11,874 bases of DNA from an uncultured Lachnospiraceae bacterium (GCA_902782815.1 CACZOS010000228.1:1-11874), one strand, 5' to 3'; shown: positions 1 through 6,804, counted from the stretch's first letter. Numbers and translations are program-made. Notes: generated by a model from the letters alone, not told the origin.

Positions 1-1035
1 ATACCGCAGGCCGCCTGCGTGGTTCGGCGCGGGAATGAAGTCGGAGCCCAGGGTGTACATCTTCGCCAGCGGGCAGACCATGCCGGTATCCGCGAAATCG
101 TAGGCATACACGCCGCGGGTGAGGCTGGGGCAGGAGGCCGGTTCCACCGCGATGATGCGGTAATCCTTTTCTCCTCTCAGTTTCTCGCCCATAAAGGGAG
201 CAATCAGCCCTCCCAGATTGGATCCGCCGCCGGCGCAGCCGATAATGATATCGGGAGTCACACCGTATTTGTCCAGGGCAGCTTTTGCTTCAAGCCCGAT
301 GACAGACTGATGAAGAAGTACCTGATTGAGAACGCTTCCCAGAACATAGCGGTAACCCTCGTTCTGTGTGGCCACTTCCACCGCTTCCGAGATGGCACAT
401 CCCAGACTTCCCGTGGTCCCAGGATGATCTGCAAGGATCTTACGGCCGATCTGAGTGGTTTCCGATGGGGACGGGGTAACGTCCGCGCCGTAGGTACGCA
501 TCACTTCCCGGCGGAAAGGCTTCTGTTCATAGGATACTTTAACCATGAAGACTTTGCAGTCCAGGCCAAAGAAGGAGCATGCCATGGATAAAGCGGTTCC
601 CCACTGACCTGCACCGGTCTCGGTGGTTACTCCTTTCAGGCCCTGTTTTTTTGCGTAATAGGCCTGAGCCAGAGCGGAATTCAATTTATGGCTTCCGCTG
701 GTGTTGTTTCCTTCGAATTTATAGTAGATCCTGGCAGGTGTTCCAAGGGCTTCTTCCAGATGATAAGCCCGCATTACCGGGGACGGACGGTAAAGTTTAT
801 AGTATTTTTGTATCTCTTCCGGGATATCCACATAGGGGGTTGTGTTATCCAGTTCCTGTGCCACCAGTTCCTCACAGAAAATGGGGGTGAGTTCCTCGGC
901 TTTAAGGGGCTGGAGAGTACCCGGATTCAACAGGGGAGCAGGCTTGTTTTTCATATCAGCTCTCACATTGTACCACTGCTTCGGAATCTCCTCCTCATTC
1001 AGGAATATCTTGTAAGGAATCTTTTTTTCAGCCAT
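1..1035 (-). CDS. trpB: TrpB2-type tryptophan synthase beta chain, N-terminal 345 residues (runs off the left edge)
   Basis: A PLP enzyme expected to join indole (or a similar nucleophile) with L-serine to give L-tryptophan in the cytoplasm. The minus-strand frame is open from an ATG at 1035 to the window edge, and the C-terminus (roughly 100 residues, judging by the usual 430-460 residue family length) is missing. Visible landmarks: GSHKLN around residue 114 with K117 as the PLP Schiff-base lysine, TETGAGQWG at about 138-146 containing the catalytic glutamate E139, and a CAGGGSN phosphate-binding loop at 267-273. The QWG form of the motif and the long N-terminal extension before the GSHKLN lysine point to the TrpB2 subfamily rather than the TrpA-partnered TrpB1. 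The start is supported by GAGGAG about 6 bases upstream. No trpA or other trp gene is visible; the left side is unknown. It diverges from a LysR gene that probably controls it. TrpB2 proteins are often stand-alone, used for indole salvage, so the physiological reaction here is inferred. Confidence 0.95.
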   Translation of the reverse strand, partial: MAEKKIPYKIFLNEEEIPKQWYNVRADMKNKPAPLLNPGTLQPLKAEELTPIFCEELVAQELDNTTPYVDIPEEIQKYYKLYRPSPVMRAYHLEEALGTPARIYYKFEGNNTSGSHKLNSALAQAYYAKKQGLKGVTTETGAGQWGTALSMACSFFGLDCKVFMVKVSYEQKPFRREVMRTYGADVTPSPSETTQIGRKILADHPGTTGSLGCAISEAVEVATQNEGYRYVLGSVLNQVLLHQSVIGLEAKAALDKYGVTPDIIIGCAGGGSNLGGLIAPFMGEKLRGEKDYRIIAVEPASCPSLTRGVYAYDFADTGMVCPLAKMYTLGSDFIPAPNHAGGLRY

Positions 1036-1074
1036 GGTTTTTCTCCTCTCTTTTTTGTAATTATATTTTATTAA

Positions 1075-1103
1075 TTAATAGCATTGATTTATCCCTTTGT
1101 AAA
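1075..1103 (-). promoter_or_regulatory. Predicted promoter of trpB2
   Basis: On the minus strand a TTTACA -35 element (1098-1103) is separated by exactly 17 bases from a TATTAA -10 element (1075-1080). This places the start point near 1068 and leaves a leader of about 33 bases, too short for a T-box or attenuator. The match is moderate (5/6 and 4/6 to consensus). The ATAA-N7-TTAT dyad lies about 20 bases further upstream. Confidence 0.5.
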
Positions 1104-1113
1104 ATGATAAAAT
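1084..1113 (+). promoter_or_regulatory. Predicted promoter of lysR
   Basis: TTGATT (1084-1089) is followed after 18 bases by TAAAAT (1108-1113), which has a TGn extended -10 just upstream (TGATAAAAT). The start point would be near 1120, just before the ATAA-N7-TTAT dyad. An alternative is TTGTAA (1097-1102), an 18-base spacer and a perfect TATAAT (1121-1126) that overlaps the dyad. In either case the dyad is placed to allow self-repression of the regulator. It overlaps the oppositely directed trpB2 promoter. Confidence 0.4.
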
Positions 1114-1123
1114 AGGGTTATAT

Positions 1124-1140
1124 AATAAGTTTTTCTTATT
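1124..1140. promoter_or_regulatory. Candidate LysR-type operator (ATAA-N7-TTAT dyad)
   Basis: AATAAG (1124-1129) and CTTATT (1135-1140) form a perfect inverted repeat around five T residues. It satisfies both the general LysR-type T-N11-A rule (T1126, A1138) and the ATAA-N7-TTAT form known for some Gram-positive LysR regulators such as CcpC. Its centre at 1132 is about 64 bases upstream of the predicted trpB2 start point, the classical activator position, and it abuts or overlaps the lysR promoter. Assignment to the adjacent LysR protein is inference from position and symmetry. Confidence 0.6.
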
Positions 1141-1204
1141 ACTGCTATATTGCTGCAAGGAAATACATTATTCTGAAACAGGATACAGAAATGGGAGAAA
1201 GAGG

Positions 1205-2119
1205 ATGAATATCAATCAGCTGGAGTACTTTATCAGTGTGGCGGAAACATTGAACTTTACCCGGGCAGCTGCAAAGTGCTTCATTTCGCAGACGGCCATG
1301 ACACAGCAGATCCGTGCCCTGGAGAAGACAGTGGGAGTACCTCTCTTTATCCGGGATAAGCATCATGTGGAGCTGACCGCCGCCGGGAGAGTCTATCTTA
1401 ATGAAGCCAGGATGATCGTTAACCGGAGCAATGAAGCATTGAGGATGGCCAGGCTGGCATCGGAAGGAATTGAAGGAGAGCTTGCCATCGGTTTTATCCG
1501 GGGTTACGGGCAGAGCGATTTTTCCCGGCTGCTCCGGACATTTCATGCCACATACCCCGGGATCAGGATCAACCTGCTCCGGGATAATATGAGTATTCTC
1601 ATGGACAGGCTCCGGAACAGGGATTGTGACCTTATCTTTACCATATCTCCCTTTAAGAGGGAATTTCCGGAACTGGATCATCTCTATCTGAGAAGCTACC
1701 CTTTAATGGCTGTCCTCTATGCCGGCCATCCGCTGTCTGACAGATCCTCTTTGTCCTATGAGGAACTGGAGGATGAGGATTTTATCATGATGCAGCCCAC
1801 TGACCGTCCCAGGGACCAGATGGAGGAGTCGATGCTGATCTATGAACGGGGAGGGTTCCTTCCCCGTATCTCGGCCATAGAGGGGGATCAGGAAACCCTT
1901 CTGCTGATGATCGCCTCAGGAATGGGGATCAGCCTGCTTCCGGAATACATTATCCGCCACTGCCGGAAAAACCCGGATTACCGCATTATTCCCATGCTGA
2001 GGAGGGACGGTTCCGCGGAGACTATAGATTTTGAGGTAAGCTGGGCAGTGGAAAACAAGAATCCTGCCCTGGAACAGTTCCTCGGTATCCTTCAGCAGAA
2101 GGATAATCCTCAGATATAA
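1205..2119 (+). CDS. LysR-family transcriptional regulator
   Basis: A 304-residue DNA-binding regulator, the normal family length. The N-terminal winged helix-turn-helix covers about residues 1-60 (MNINQLEYFISVAETLNFTRAAA, then ISQTAMTQQIRALE as the recognition part, then GVPLFIR and LTAAG). A linker helix precedes the two-lobed periplasmic-binding-like effector domain (about 90-295) with the typical GELAIGFIRGY start and a GMGISLLPEYI segment near the end. The ATG is preceded by GGGAG and AGAGG. It is divergent from trpB2 and only 16 bases upstream of the DUF362 gene, so the two are probably cotranscribed. Gene order and the dyad between the divergent genes suggest that it regulates trpB2, itself and the DUF362 gene. 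The effector cannot be read from the sequence; an indole, aromatic amino acid or related compound would be a guess. Confidence 0.95.
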   Translation: MNINQLEYFISVAETLNFTRAAAKCFISQTAMTQQIRALEKTVGVPLFIRDKHHVELTAAGRVYLNEARMIVNRSNEALRMARLASEGIEGELAIGFIRGYGQSDFSRLLRTFHATYPGIRINLLRDNMSILMDRLRNRDCDLIFTISPFKREFPELDHLYLRSYPLMAVLYAGHPLSDRSSLSYEELEDEDFIMMQPTDRPRDQMEESMLIYERGGFLPRISAIEGDQETLLLMIASGMGISLLPEYIIRHCRKNPDYRIIPMLRRDGSAETIDFEVSWAVENKNPALEQFLGILQQKDNPQI

Positions 2120-2135
2120 AGAGCAGGAGAAAGAG

Positions 2136-3305
2136 ATGAAGAGAAATCAGATATATAAAATATACGGAAAAGACTATAAAGAAATGACCAAAGGCCTGCT
2201 GGAGGTTTCCGGCCTGTCTTCCATGATCCCCGGGGATGTCAGGATAGGAATAAAACCGAATCTGGTCACCCCGACACCGGCGGAGTACGGAGCAACCACT
2301 CATCCTGAAGTGGTGGCCGGCATCATTGAATATCTGCATGAACATGGCTTTTACCGGATTGTGATCCTGGAGAGTTCCTGGGTGGGAGACAGAACCCGGG
2401 AAGCCTTTGAATATTGCGGTTATAACAAGTTGGCAGAGAAATATCGTGTTGAGCTTATCGATATCCAGAAGGAGACCGGCAGGGTGTGTGATTGTGCCGG
2501 AATGAGACTTAAAGTGTATGATAAACTGGATCAGATCGGTTTTCTGATCAATGTCCCGGTGATGAAGGGACACGGACAGACAAAGATAACCTGCGCCTTG
2601 AAAAACCTGAAGGGACTGATCCCCAATTCAGAGAAAAGACGGTTTCATACTCTGGGGCTGCATAAGCCTATTGCCCACCTGGCTGCCGGGATCAGACAGG
2701 ATTTTATCGTGATCGATCATATTTGCGGGGATCTGGAGCTGGAAGATGGAGGTAACCCCATATGGACCAATTGCCTGATGACTTCTCTGGACCCTGTGCT
2801 GACGGATTCCTATGTTTGTCATCTTTTGGGTTATGAGCCGACCGATGTGGAATACATCGCCCTCGCTGAAGAATTAGGGTGTGGAAGCACACGTCTGGAT
2901 CAGAGCAGGATCTCTGTGTTCCGAAAGAACCCGGAGGGAGAGATGGAACTCATGAAGGAATTCTCCGCCTATGATCGGGATCCTTTTGAGGTACAGAGAC
3001 AGGGGGCAGACCGGTTGCTGGATATCTCATACGCCATAGAGGACGCGGATTCCTGCAGTGCCTGCTACGCTTCCCTGGCCCCGGCCATTTTGCGGATTAA
3101 GGAGGAGGGCCTGTACGGGAAACTTACCGGGATCCTGGAAGGCAGAATAGCCATCGGTCAGGGCTTTTCCGGAAGGACAGGGAAGCTGGGTGTAGGAGAC
3201 TGCTGCAGAAAATTTGACCGGTATGTTCCCGGATGTCCTCCCCGGGAGGAGGATGTTTACCGGATGCTTATGGATATGATGGAAGAGAAGACTGTCCTTC
3301 GATAA
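2136..3305 (+). CDS. DUF362 domain protein with cysteine-rich, probable Fe-S C-terminus
   Basis: A 389-residue cytoplasmic protein with no signal peptide. The DUF362 part covers about residues 35-245: KPNLV at 40-44, a TTHPEVV segment, a VILESSW segment and KGHGQTKITCALKNLKG at about 144-160. Many DUF362 proteins carry a ferredoxin-like domain; this one lacks the CxxCxxCxxxC pattern. Instead its C-terminus has C307-x2-C310, C356-C357 and C367 in YVPGCPPREEDV. The last motif closely resembles the GCPPRPE cluster ligand region of NuoB-type and NiFe-hydrogenase small subunits, so a [4Fe-4S] cluster is plausible. The function of DUF362 is not established. GGAG lies about 10 bases before the ATG, and the gene follows lysR by 16 bases, probably in the same transcript. 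A strong terminator follows. Confidence 0.9.
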   Translation: MKRNQIYKIYGKDYKEMTKGLLEVSGLSSMIPGDVRIGIKPNLVTPTPAEYGATTHPEVVAGIIEYLHEHGFYRIVILESSWVGDRTREAFEYCGYNKLAEKYRVELIDIQKETGRVCDCAGMRLKVYDKLDQIGFLINVPVMKGHGQTKITCALKNLKGLIPNSEKRRFHTLGLHKPIAHLAAGIRQDFIVIDHICGDLELEDGGNPIWTNCLMTSLDPVLTDSYVCHLLGYEPTDVEYIALAEELGCGSTRLDQSRISVFRKNPEGEMELMKEFSAYDRDPFEVQRQGADRLLDISYAIEDADSCSACYASLAPAILRIKEEGLYGKLTGILEGRIAIGQGFSGRTGKLGVGDCCRKFDRYVPGCPPREEDVYRMLMDMMEEKTVLR

Positions 3306-3357
3306 AATGAGCGGTCCTAAAATGATAAATTTTTCATAAGAATCAGGATTAAAAACA

Positions 3358-3424
3358 AAAAAAGGAAAGAATACATCATCAGGTGGTACGCCTTCCTGGC
3401 TTTCCCTGTATTCTTTCCTTTTTT
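3358..3424. terminator. Bidirectional intrinsic terminator between convergent genes
   Basis: AAAAAAGGAAAGAATACA (3358-3375) pairs perfectly over 18 bases with 3407-3424 around a 31-base loop. The plus-strand stem ends in a T-rich run (TTTTTTATTTTA) and the minus-strand copy ends in TTTTTTTGTTTTT, so it can end both the lysR-DUF362 transcript and the convergent peptidase transcript. The loop also holds a CTTTCC copy (3400-3405) that could pair alternatively with the left arm. Confidence 0.85.
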
Positions 3425-3442
3425 ATTTTATGTAATGATTAT

Positions 3443-4228
3443 TTAGCCTACAATGATAAACGCGCTATAGTTTTTGCTGTCCTGGATAAGTTTCATCTGG
3501 ATCTGGTCCCAGGTGACAAGATGGTACTGCTTCTTGTTTATCAGGCAGGTCTTTTTGTGACCGTTGCTGGAATTTGCCACTACCACCAGTCCATTGGAAT
3601 CGTAGCCTGTCAGCAGTACCCAGTGGATATTGTCGGAGAAAGGATATCCCCGTACAAGAGCCATAACCACTTTACCGTTGTCCAGTGCATTTTTCATGAT
3701 GGCGATGTTCTGGGGCTTACTGTAAGCTTTTGTATTGATCAGAACTGAGCCGAGCTTGTGTTTCTTAAGTACCTTTATGGCCTGCTTTGGCTTCAGTGAG
3801 GGACATCTCTTCCTGGTCCGTTTGGTCTCCTTTAATACTGTGTTGGGAGTTGCCCGAACCCCGTTTAAATTCAAAGCCATTGCTGTGACACAGATACCGC
3901 AACCATGTCTTGCCGCTGAGGATTTCTTTTTCCAGAATACATGCTGGTTCCAGATAGGCGTTACATAATTGCCCTTGGTAATGGTGTTGGGGGTAAATCC
4001 TACTTCATTAAGAACGCTGCCTGTTGCCGGGGCAGCAGCGGAAACAGTTTCCTGCCCCGTATTGGCTGAGGGATTGGTCCCGGTTGCCTGGCTGATGGCG
4101 CCGGTATTGGCAGCGGAAGCAGTGAGACAGTTGACGGGCAGGAGACTTGCCATAAGCAGGCAGCTGACTGCCAGCCGCGCAAGTCCTTTTTTATATCTTT
4201 TCTTTTGGTTTTCTTTTGTTGTTTTCAA
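3443..4228 (-). CDS. Secreted C39-like cysteine peptidase
   Basis: A 261-residue exported protein with a C39-like (papain-fold, Peptidase_C39_2 type) domain. Residues 1-39 form a Sec signal peptide: a lysine/arginine-rich start, a hydrophobic core (LAVSCLLMASLLPV) and an ASA-A signal peptidase I site near residue 39. A low-complexity Thr/Ala/Asn/Ser/Gly linker follows (about 41-72). The catalytic domain covers about 88-261, with HGCGIC (candidate nucleophile C110), IHWVLLTGYD (H202) and VANSSNG (N219, third residue), the usual Cys-His-Asn/Asp order. The start is a TTG at 4228, chosen because AAGGAGAG sits 7 bases upstream and the signal peptide begins there. No bacteriocin ABC transporter or precursor gene is adjacent, so a processing role for a local peptide is not supported; a stand-alone extracellular hydrolase is more likely. 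Substrate unknown. Confidence 0.85.
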   Translation of the reverse strand: MKTTKENQKKRYKKGLARLAVSCLLMASLLPVNCLTASAANTGAISQATGTNPSANTGQETVSAAAPATGSVLNEVGFTPNTITKGNYVTPIWNQHVFWKKKSSAARHGCGICVTAMALNLNGVRATPNTVLKETKRTRKRCPSLKPKQAIKVLKKHKLGSVLINTKAYSKPQNIAIMKNALDNGKVVMALVRGYPFSDNIHWVLLTGYDSNGLVVVANSSNGHKKTCLINKKQYHLVTWDQIQMKLIQDSKNYSAFIIVG

Positions 4229-4262
4229 AGTTCTCTCCTTAACAGACTATTAATGAATGATT

Positions 4263-4291
4263 ACATTTATGAATAATATGTTAATAAATGT
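4263..4291. repeat. Inverted repeat in the peptidase leader
   Basis: ACATTTAT (4263-4270) and ATAAATGT (4284-4291) are perfect 8-base inverted arms separated by 13 AT-rich bases. It lies between the predicted start point of the C39-like peptidase and its ribosome binding site. It could be an operator or a weak leader hairpin; in such AT-rich DNA chance is also possible. Confidence 0.35.
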
Positions 4292-4306
4292 TTAACACGC
4301 TTTCTT

Positions 4307-4315
4307 AATATACCA
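4307..4315 (-). promoter_or_regulatory. Predicted extended -10 of the C39-like peptidase promoter
   Basis: On the minus strand TGGTATATT (4307-4315) is an extended -10 (TGn plus TATATT). Upstream, a poor -35 (TAGATT) sits at 17 bases. The start point would be near 4300, giving a leader of about 70 bases that contains the inverted repeat at 4263-4291. Confidence 0.35.
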
Positions 4316-4381
4316 TATTTTTGTTATTAAATCTACAATAATTTTTAAATTTTTTTGTGGCAGCTGAGGGAGCGGATTTGA

Positions 4382-4411
4382 TTGACAGAGAAGAGGATGC
4401 TGGGTTATTCT
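4382..4411 (+). promoter_or_regulatory. Predicted promoter of tcdA
   Basis: A perfect TTGACA -35 (4382-4387) is followed after 18 bases by TATTCT (4406-4411). The start point would be near 4418, about 28 bases before the tcdA start codon and just ahead of the AAAGGAG ribosome binding site. Confidence 0.45.
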
Positions 4412-4445
4412 TTTTTACAGATAACTATGGAAAGGAGTCCGGGAA

Positions 4446-5198
4446 ATGTCAGAGCGTTTTTCAAGAACAGAACTTCTTCTGGGCAGTGAGGCTATGGATA
4501 CACTTGGCCGGGCCAGGGTGGCTGTTTTCGGAGTAGGCGGAGTGGGAGGCTATGTCTGTGAATGTCTTGTCAGAAGCGGCATAGGCGCCATTGACCTTAT
4601 TGATTCCGACCGGGTCAGCCTGTCAAATCTGAACAGGCAGATCATCGCCACGGAAAAAACCATCGGTGTATTGAAAGTGGAAGCCATGAAGGAAAGGATC
4701 AGGGAAATCAATCCCGGGGTGACCGTCAGAACCTACCCGTGTTTTTTTCTTCCGGAAAATGCGGAGGTATTTCCTTTCGAAGAGTACAGTTACATTGTTG
4801 ATGCGGTGGATACGGTGACTGCCAAGATCGGCCTTGTTATGAAAGCCCGGGAGGCCGGGGTGCCTGTCATAAGCAGCATGGGAGCGGGGAACAAGCTTGA
4901 TCCCTCCGCCTTCCGGGTAGCCGATATTTTTTCCACCAGGGTGTGTCCCCTTGCCAGGGTAATGCGAAGAGAACTGAAGAAAAGGGGAGTAAAGGAGCTT
5001 AAGGTGGTCTATTCCGAGGAGGAACCCGTAAAGGCAGGCAAGGCCGGGCATTCCCTGACTGATTCTCCTGTCCTGAAGCAGGATTCCGGAGAGAGGGAAC
5101 GCAGAAGTACACCGGGCAGCGTGGCCTTTGTCCCATCCGTGGCAGGCATGATCATCGGCGGTGAGGTCATCAGGGACCTGATCGGAATCAAACGATGA
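4446..5198 (+). CDS. tcdA: tRNA threonylcarbamoyladenosine dehydratase TcdA (ThiF/E1-like)
   Basis: An ATP-dependent dehydratase that cyclises t6A at position 37 of ANN-decoding tRNAs to cyclic t6A. The 250-residue protein fits the family length and has an E1/ThiF Rossmann fold: RFSRTELLLG at the N-terminus, the nucleotide loop GVGGVGGY (29-36), LIDSDRVSLSNLNRQ (51-65) with the ATP-contacting Asn/Arg residues, and VDAVDTV (118-124). The segment TRVCPLARVMRRELKKRG (164-181) is characteristic of TcdA/YgdL and separates it from ThiF and MoeB, which would also need zinc CxxC pairs that I do not see. AAAGGAG lies 9 bases before the ATG. It is divergent from the C39-like peptidase and followed by nadE on the same strand. 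An 8-base AT hairpin overlaps its stop codon (5196-5220) but is too weak to call a terminator. Confidence 0.93.
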   Translation: MSERFSRTELLLGSEAMDTLGRARVAVFGVGGVGGYVCECLVRSGIGAIDLIDSDRVSLSNLNRQIIATEKTIGVLKVEAMKERIREINPGVTVRTYPCFFLPENAEVFPFEEYSYIVDAVDTVTAKIGLVMKAREAGVPVISSMGAGNKLDPSAFRVADIFSTRVCPLARVMRRELKKRGVKELKVVYSEEEPVKAGKAGHSLTDSPVLKQDSGERERRSTPGSVAFVPSVAGMIIGGEVIRDLIGIKR

Positions 5199-5275
5199 AA
5201 AAATTAGAGATCTTTTTTCACAGATATGCTTTTTGGCTTACGTATTTTGTAGTAAAATAACAGAGTAGGAGAAAA

Positions 5276-5338
5276 ATGATCATGGTTATGCCGGAAACAG
5301 AACGACCGGCAGAAAGGTATGGCAGGTTAGGATCATGA
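5276..5338 (+). CDS. Possible 20-codon leader ORF translationally coupled to nadE
   Basis: An ATG at 5276 is preceded at about 5 bases by TAGGAG, a better ribosome binding site than the one at nadE itself (TTAGG, about 5-9 bases before its ATG). The frame encodes MIMVMPETERPAERYGRLGS and its TGA (5336-5338) overlaps the nadE ATG (5335) as ATGA, the classic arrangement for translational coupling. I recognise no family. It contains clustered Met codons at 1, 3 and 5 and three Arg codons, but no run of one amino acid that would mark an attenuator, and no terminator hairpin lies between it and nadE. It may simply load ribosomes for nadE, or the arrangement may be chance. Confidence 0.45.
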   Translation: MIMVMPETERPAERYGRLGS

Positions 5339-6117
5339 AAGAATATACATTTGACGTGGAGAAGACTAAGAATGAAGTGATTTCCTGGATCAGGGATTTC
5401 TTTGAGATGAACGGACCGGACTGTAATGCCATAGTCGGCATTTCCGGGGGAAAGGACAGTTCTGTGGTTGCCGGACTCTGTGTGGAAGCCCTGGGCAGAG
5501 ACAGGGTCATCGGTGTCCTGATGCCCTGCGGCCGTCAGGCGGATATCTCAGCTTCCAGAAAGCTGGTGGATCATTTGGGAATCGCCAATATTGAGGTAAA
5601 TATCAAAGATTCCGTGGATGGCCTTACCAATGCCATCCTTGAGGGAAAATGCGCAGGAATGGAGATGGATATTTCTGTGCAGAGCAAGACCAATCTGCCT
5701 CCGAGGATCCGTATGGCCACTCTTTATGCCATCGGGCAGAGCATGAACGGACGTGTGGCAAACACATGCAACCTGTCTGAGGACTGGGTGGGCTATTCCA
5801 CCCGCTACGGTGATGCTGCCGGTGATTTCAGCCCGCTGGCGAAGCTTACGGTGCAGGAGGTAAAGCAGATTGGTCATGCCATCGGCCTCCCCTATGAACT
5901 GGTGGAAAAAGTACCCATTGACGGTCTGTACAGCGGGAAAACCGATGAGGATAATCTTGGCTTCACCTATTCCATGCTGGATCACTATATCCGGACAGGA
6001 GAGATCGATGATATGGAAAAGAAAGCAAAGATCGATTCCATGCATATAAGAAATAAATTCAAATTGGAAATGTATCCTATGTTTGATCCCGGAATTCCGG
6101 TCGAGATAGTTTTTTAA
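5335..6117 (+). CDS. nadE: NAD(+) synthetase, ammonia-dependent type
   Basis: Catalyses the last step of NAD synthesis: nicotinate adenine dinucleotide is adenylated with ATP and amidated to NAD. At 260 residues it is the short form without an N-terminal nitrilase (glutaminase) domain, so ammonia is the expected nitrogen donor. Motifs: the PP-loop SGGKDSS (37-43), NTCNLSEDWVGYSTRYGDAAGD in the middle, where the acidic and glycine residues hold the substrate, and DGLYSGKTDEDNLGFTYSMLD near the C-terminus, which matches the family's DEDxLGFxYxxLD. The start is the ATG overlapping the stop of a small upstream frame. I see no convincing own promoter in the 136 bases after tcdA (a TAAAAT at 5253-5258 lacks a well-spaced -35), so cotranscription with tcdA is possible. 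A strong terminator follows directly. Confidence 0.95.
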   Translation: MKEYTFDVEKTKNEVISWIRDFFEMNGPDCNAIVGISGGKDSSVVAGLCVEALGRDRVIGVLMPCGRQADISASRKLVDHLGIANIEVNIKDSVDGLTNAILEGKCAGMEMDISVQSKTNLPPRIRMATLYAIGQSMNGRVANTCNLSEDWVGYSTRYGDAAGDFSPLAKLTVQEVKQIGHAIGLPYELVEKVPIDGLYSGKTDEDNLGFTYSMLDHYIRTGEIDDMEKKAKIDSMHIRNKFKLEMYPMFDPGIPVEIVF

Positions 6118-6159
6118 AAAACAAGGCTGCCGTATGATGCTGACGGCAGCCTTGTTTTT
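6117..6159. terminator. Bidirectional intrinsic terminator between nadE and the histidine phosphatase gene
   Basis: ACAAGGCTGCCGT (6121-6133) pairs perfectly with 6143-6155 around a 9-base loop. The flanking A run (6116-6120) and T run (6155-6159) give U tails on both strands. It sits between the nadE stop codon and the stop of the convergent gene at 6160. Confidence 0.93.
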
Positions 6160-6756
6160 CTATCCTTTGTGTGATTTCATATATTCTTCCGGAGACAGCC
6201 TGCGATGTCTGCCATGGAGGGATTCGTAGATACGGATCTCACAGTTATGCGGTTTGGGTCTCCACAGAATACCGTTTTTTCTGTCCTCCAGGTAGCCGCT
6301 GATGGCACGGATGATCCCTCCGTGGCAGGAGATGAGGACATTATCATAATCTTTTTGTTCCAGCTCCTTAAGAAATCCGGAACTTCTTTCCACCATGGAG
6401 GAGACGGACTCCACACTTTCCGGAGCCGGGAAGAGCTCAGGCAAGGCCCAGTATAAGCTCATGGACGGTCCCATGAGATAGTATTTCCTCTTTTCATATT
6501 TTCCGAAGTCTGTCTCAATGATACGGGGTTCGATAATGACTTCAGACCTGTCCACATTTCCGATGATGGATGCCGTGGTGACAGCCCGGTCCAGGGGGCT
6601 GGCATAAACCGCATCAAAGACTATATCCCCCAGCATTTTTCTGGCTTCCCTGGCCTGGCGGATCCCCGTGGCATTCAACGGTTCGTCCGTCCTGCCCTGC
6701 ATCAGCCTCTTTTTATTGAGATTTGTCTGACCATGTCTCGTGACCCATATTTTCAT
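6160..6756 (-). CDS. Histidine phosphatase family protein (phosphoglycerate mutase-like)
   Basis: A 198-residue cytoplasmic phosphatase or mutase of the branch-1 histidine phosphatase superfamily. The RHG motif is right at the start (VTRHGQTNLN, R7 and H8 as the phosphohistidine site), with QGRTDEPLNATG (20-31), ASPLDRAVTT holding R57, the acid/base E81 (IIETDFG) and the second catalytic histidine H145 in ISCHGGIIR. It resembles the GpmB/CobC-like group rather than glycolytic dPGM, so the substrate is open. The start at 6756 is chosen because GGAGG sits 8 bases upstream and the beta strand before RHG begins there; the frame stays open further upstream to 7023, but that extension reads through the promoter region and has no family match. 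A bidirectional terminator lies just beyond the stop codon. Confidence 0.9.
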   Translation of the reverse strand: MKIWVTRHGQTNLNKKRLMQGRTDEPLNATGIRQAREARKMLGDIVFDAVYASPLDRAVTTASIIGNVDRSEVIIEPRIIETDFGKYEKRKYYLMGPSMSLYWALPELFPAPESVESVSSMVERSSGFLKELEQKDYDNVLISCHGGIIRAISGYLEDRKNGILWRPKPHNCEIRIYESLHGRHRRLSPEEYMKSHKG

Positions 6757-6804
6757 TCCATGTTCCTCCGTTACGATGATTCCAGCGGCATTATTCCTTC
6801 CCTC

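Noticed and set aside
1036..1068. T-box, TRAP site or attenuator in the trpB2 leader
   Set aside because: The predicted leader is only about 33 bases and shows no specifier hairpin, GAG/UAG repeats or terminator.
19..1074. Several plus-strand reading frames of 100-190 codons
   Set aside because: They lie opposite the clearly recognisable trpB2 gene, lack ribosome sites and family features, and arise from its high-GC third positions.
3383..4253. Plus-strand frames opposite the C39-like peptidase
   Set aside because: They have no ribosome sites; the minus-strand protein has a signal peptide and a complete Cys/His/Asn motif set.
5196..5220. Hairpin TGAAAAAA/TTTTTTCA after tcdA as a terminator
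   Set aside because: The stem is almost only A-T pairs with a 9-base loop and no U run after it, so it is unlikely to stop transcription.
5199..5334. NAD-responsive riboswitch upstream of nadE
   Set aside because: I see no clear multi-stem structure or expression platform; the stretch is better described by the small leader ORF.
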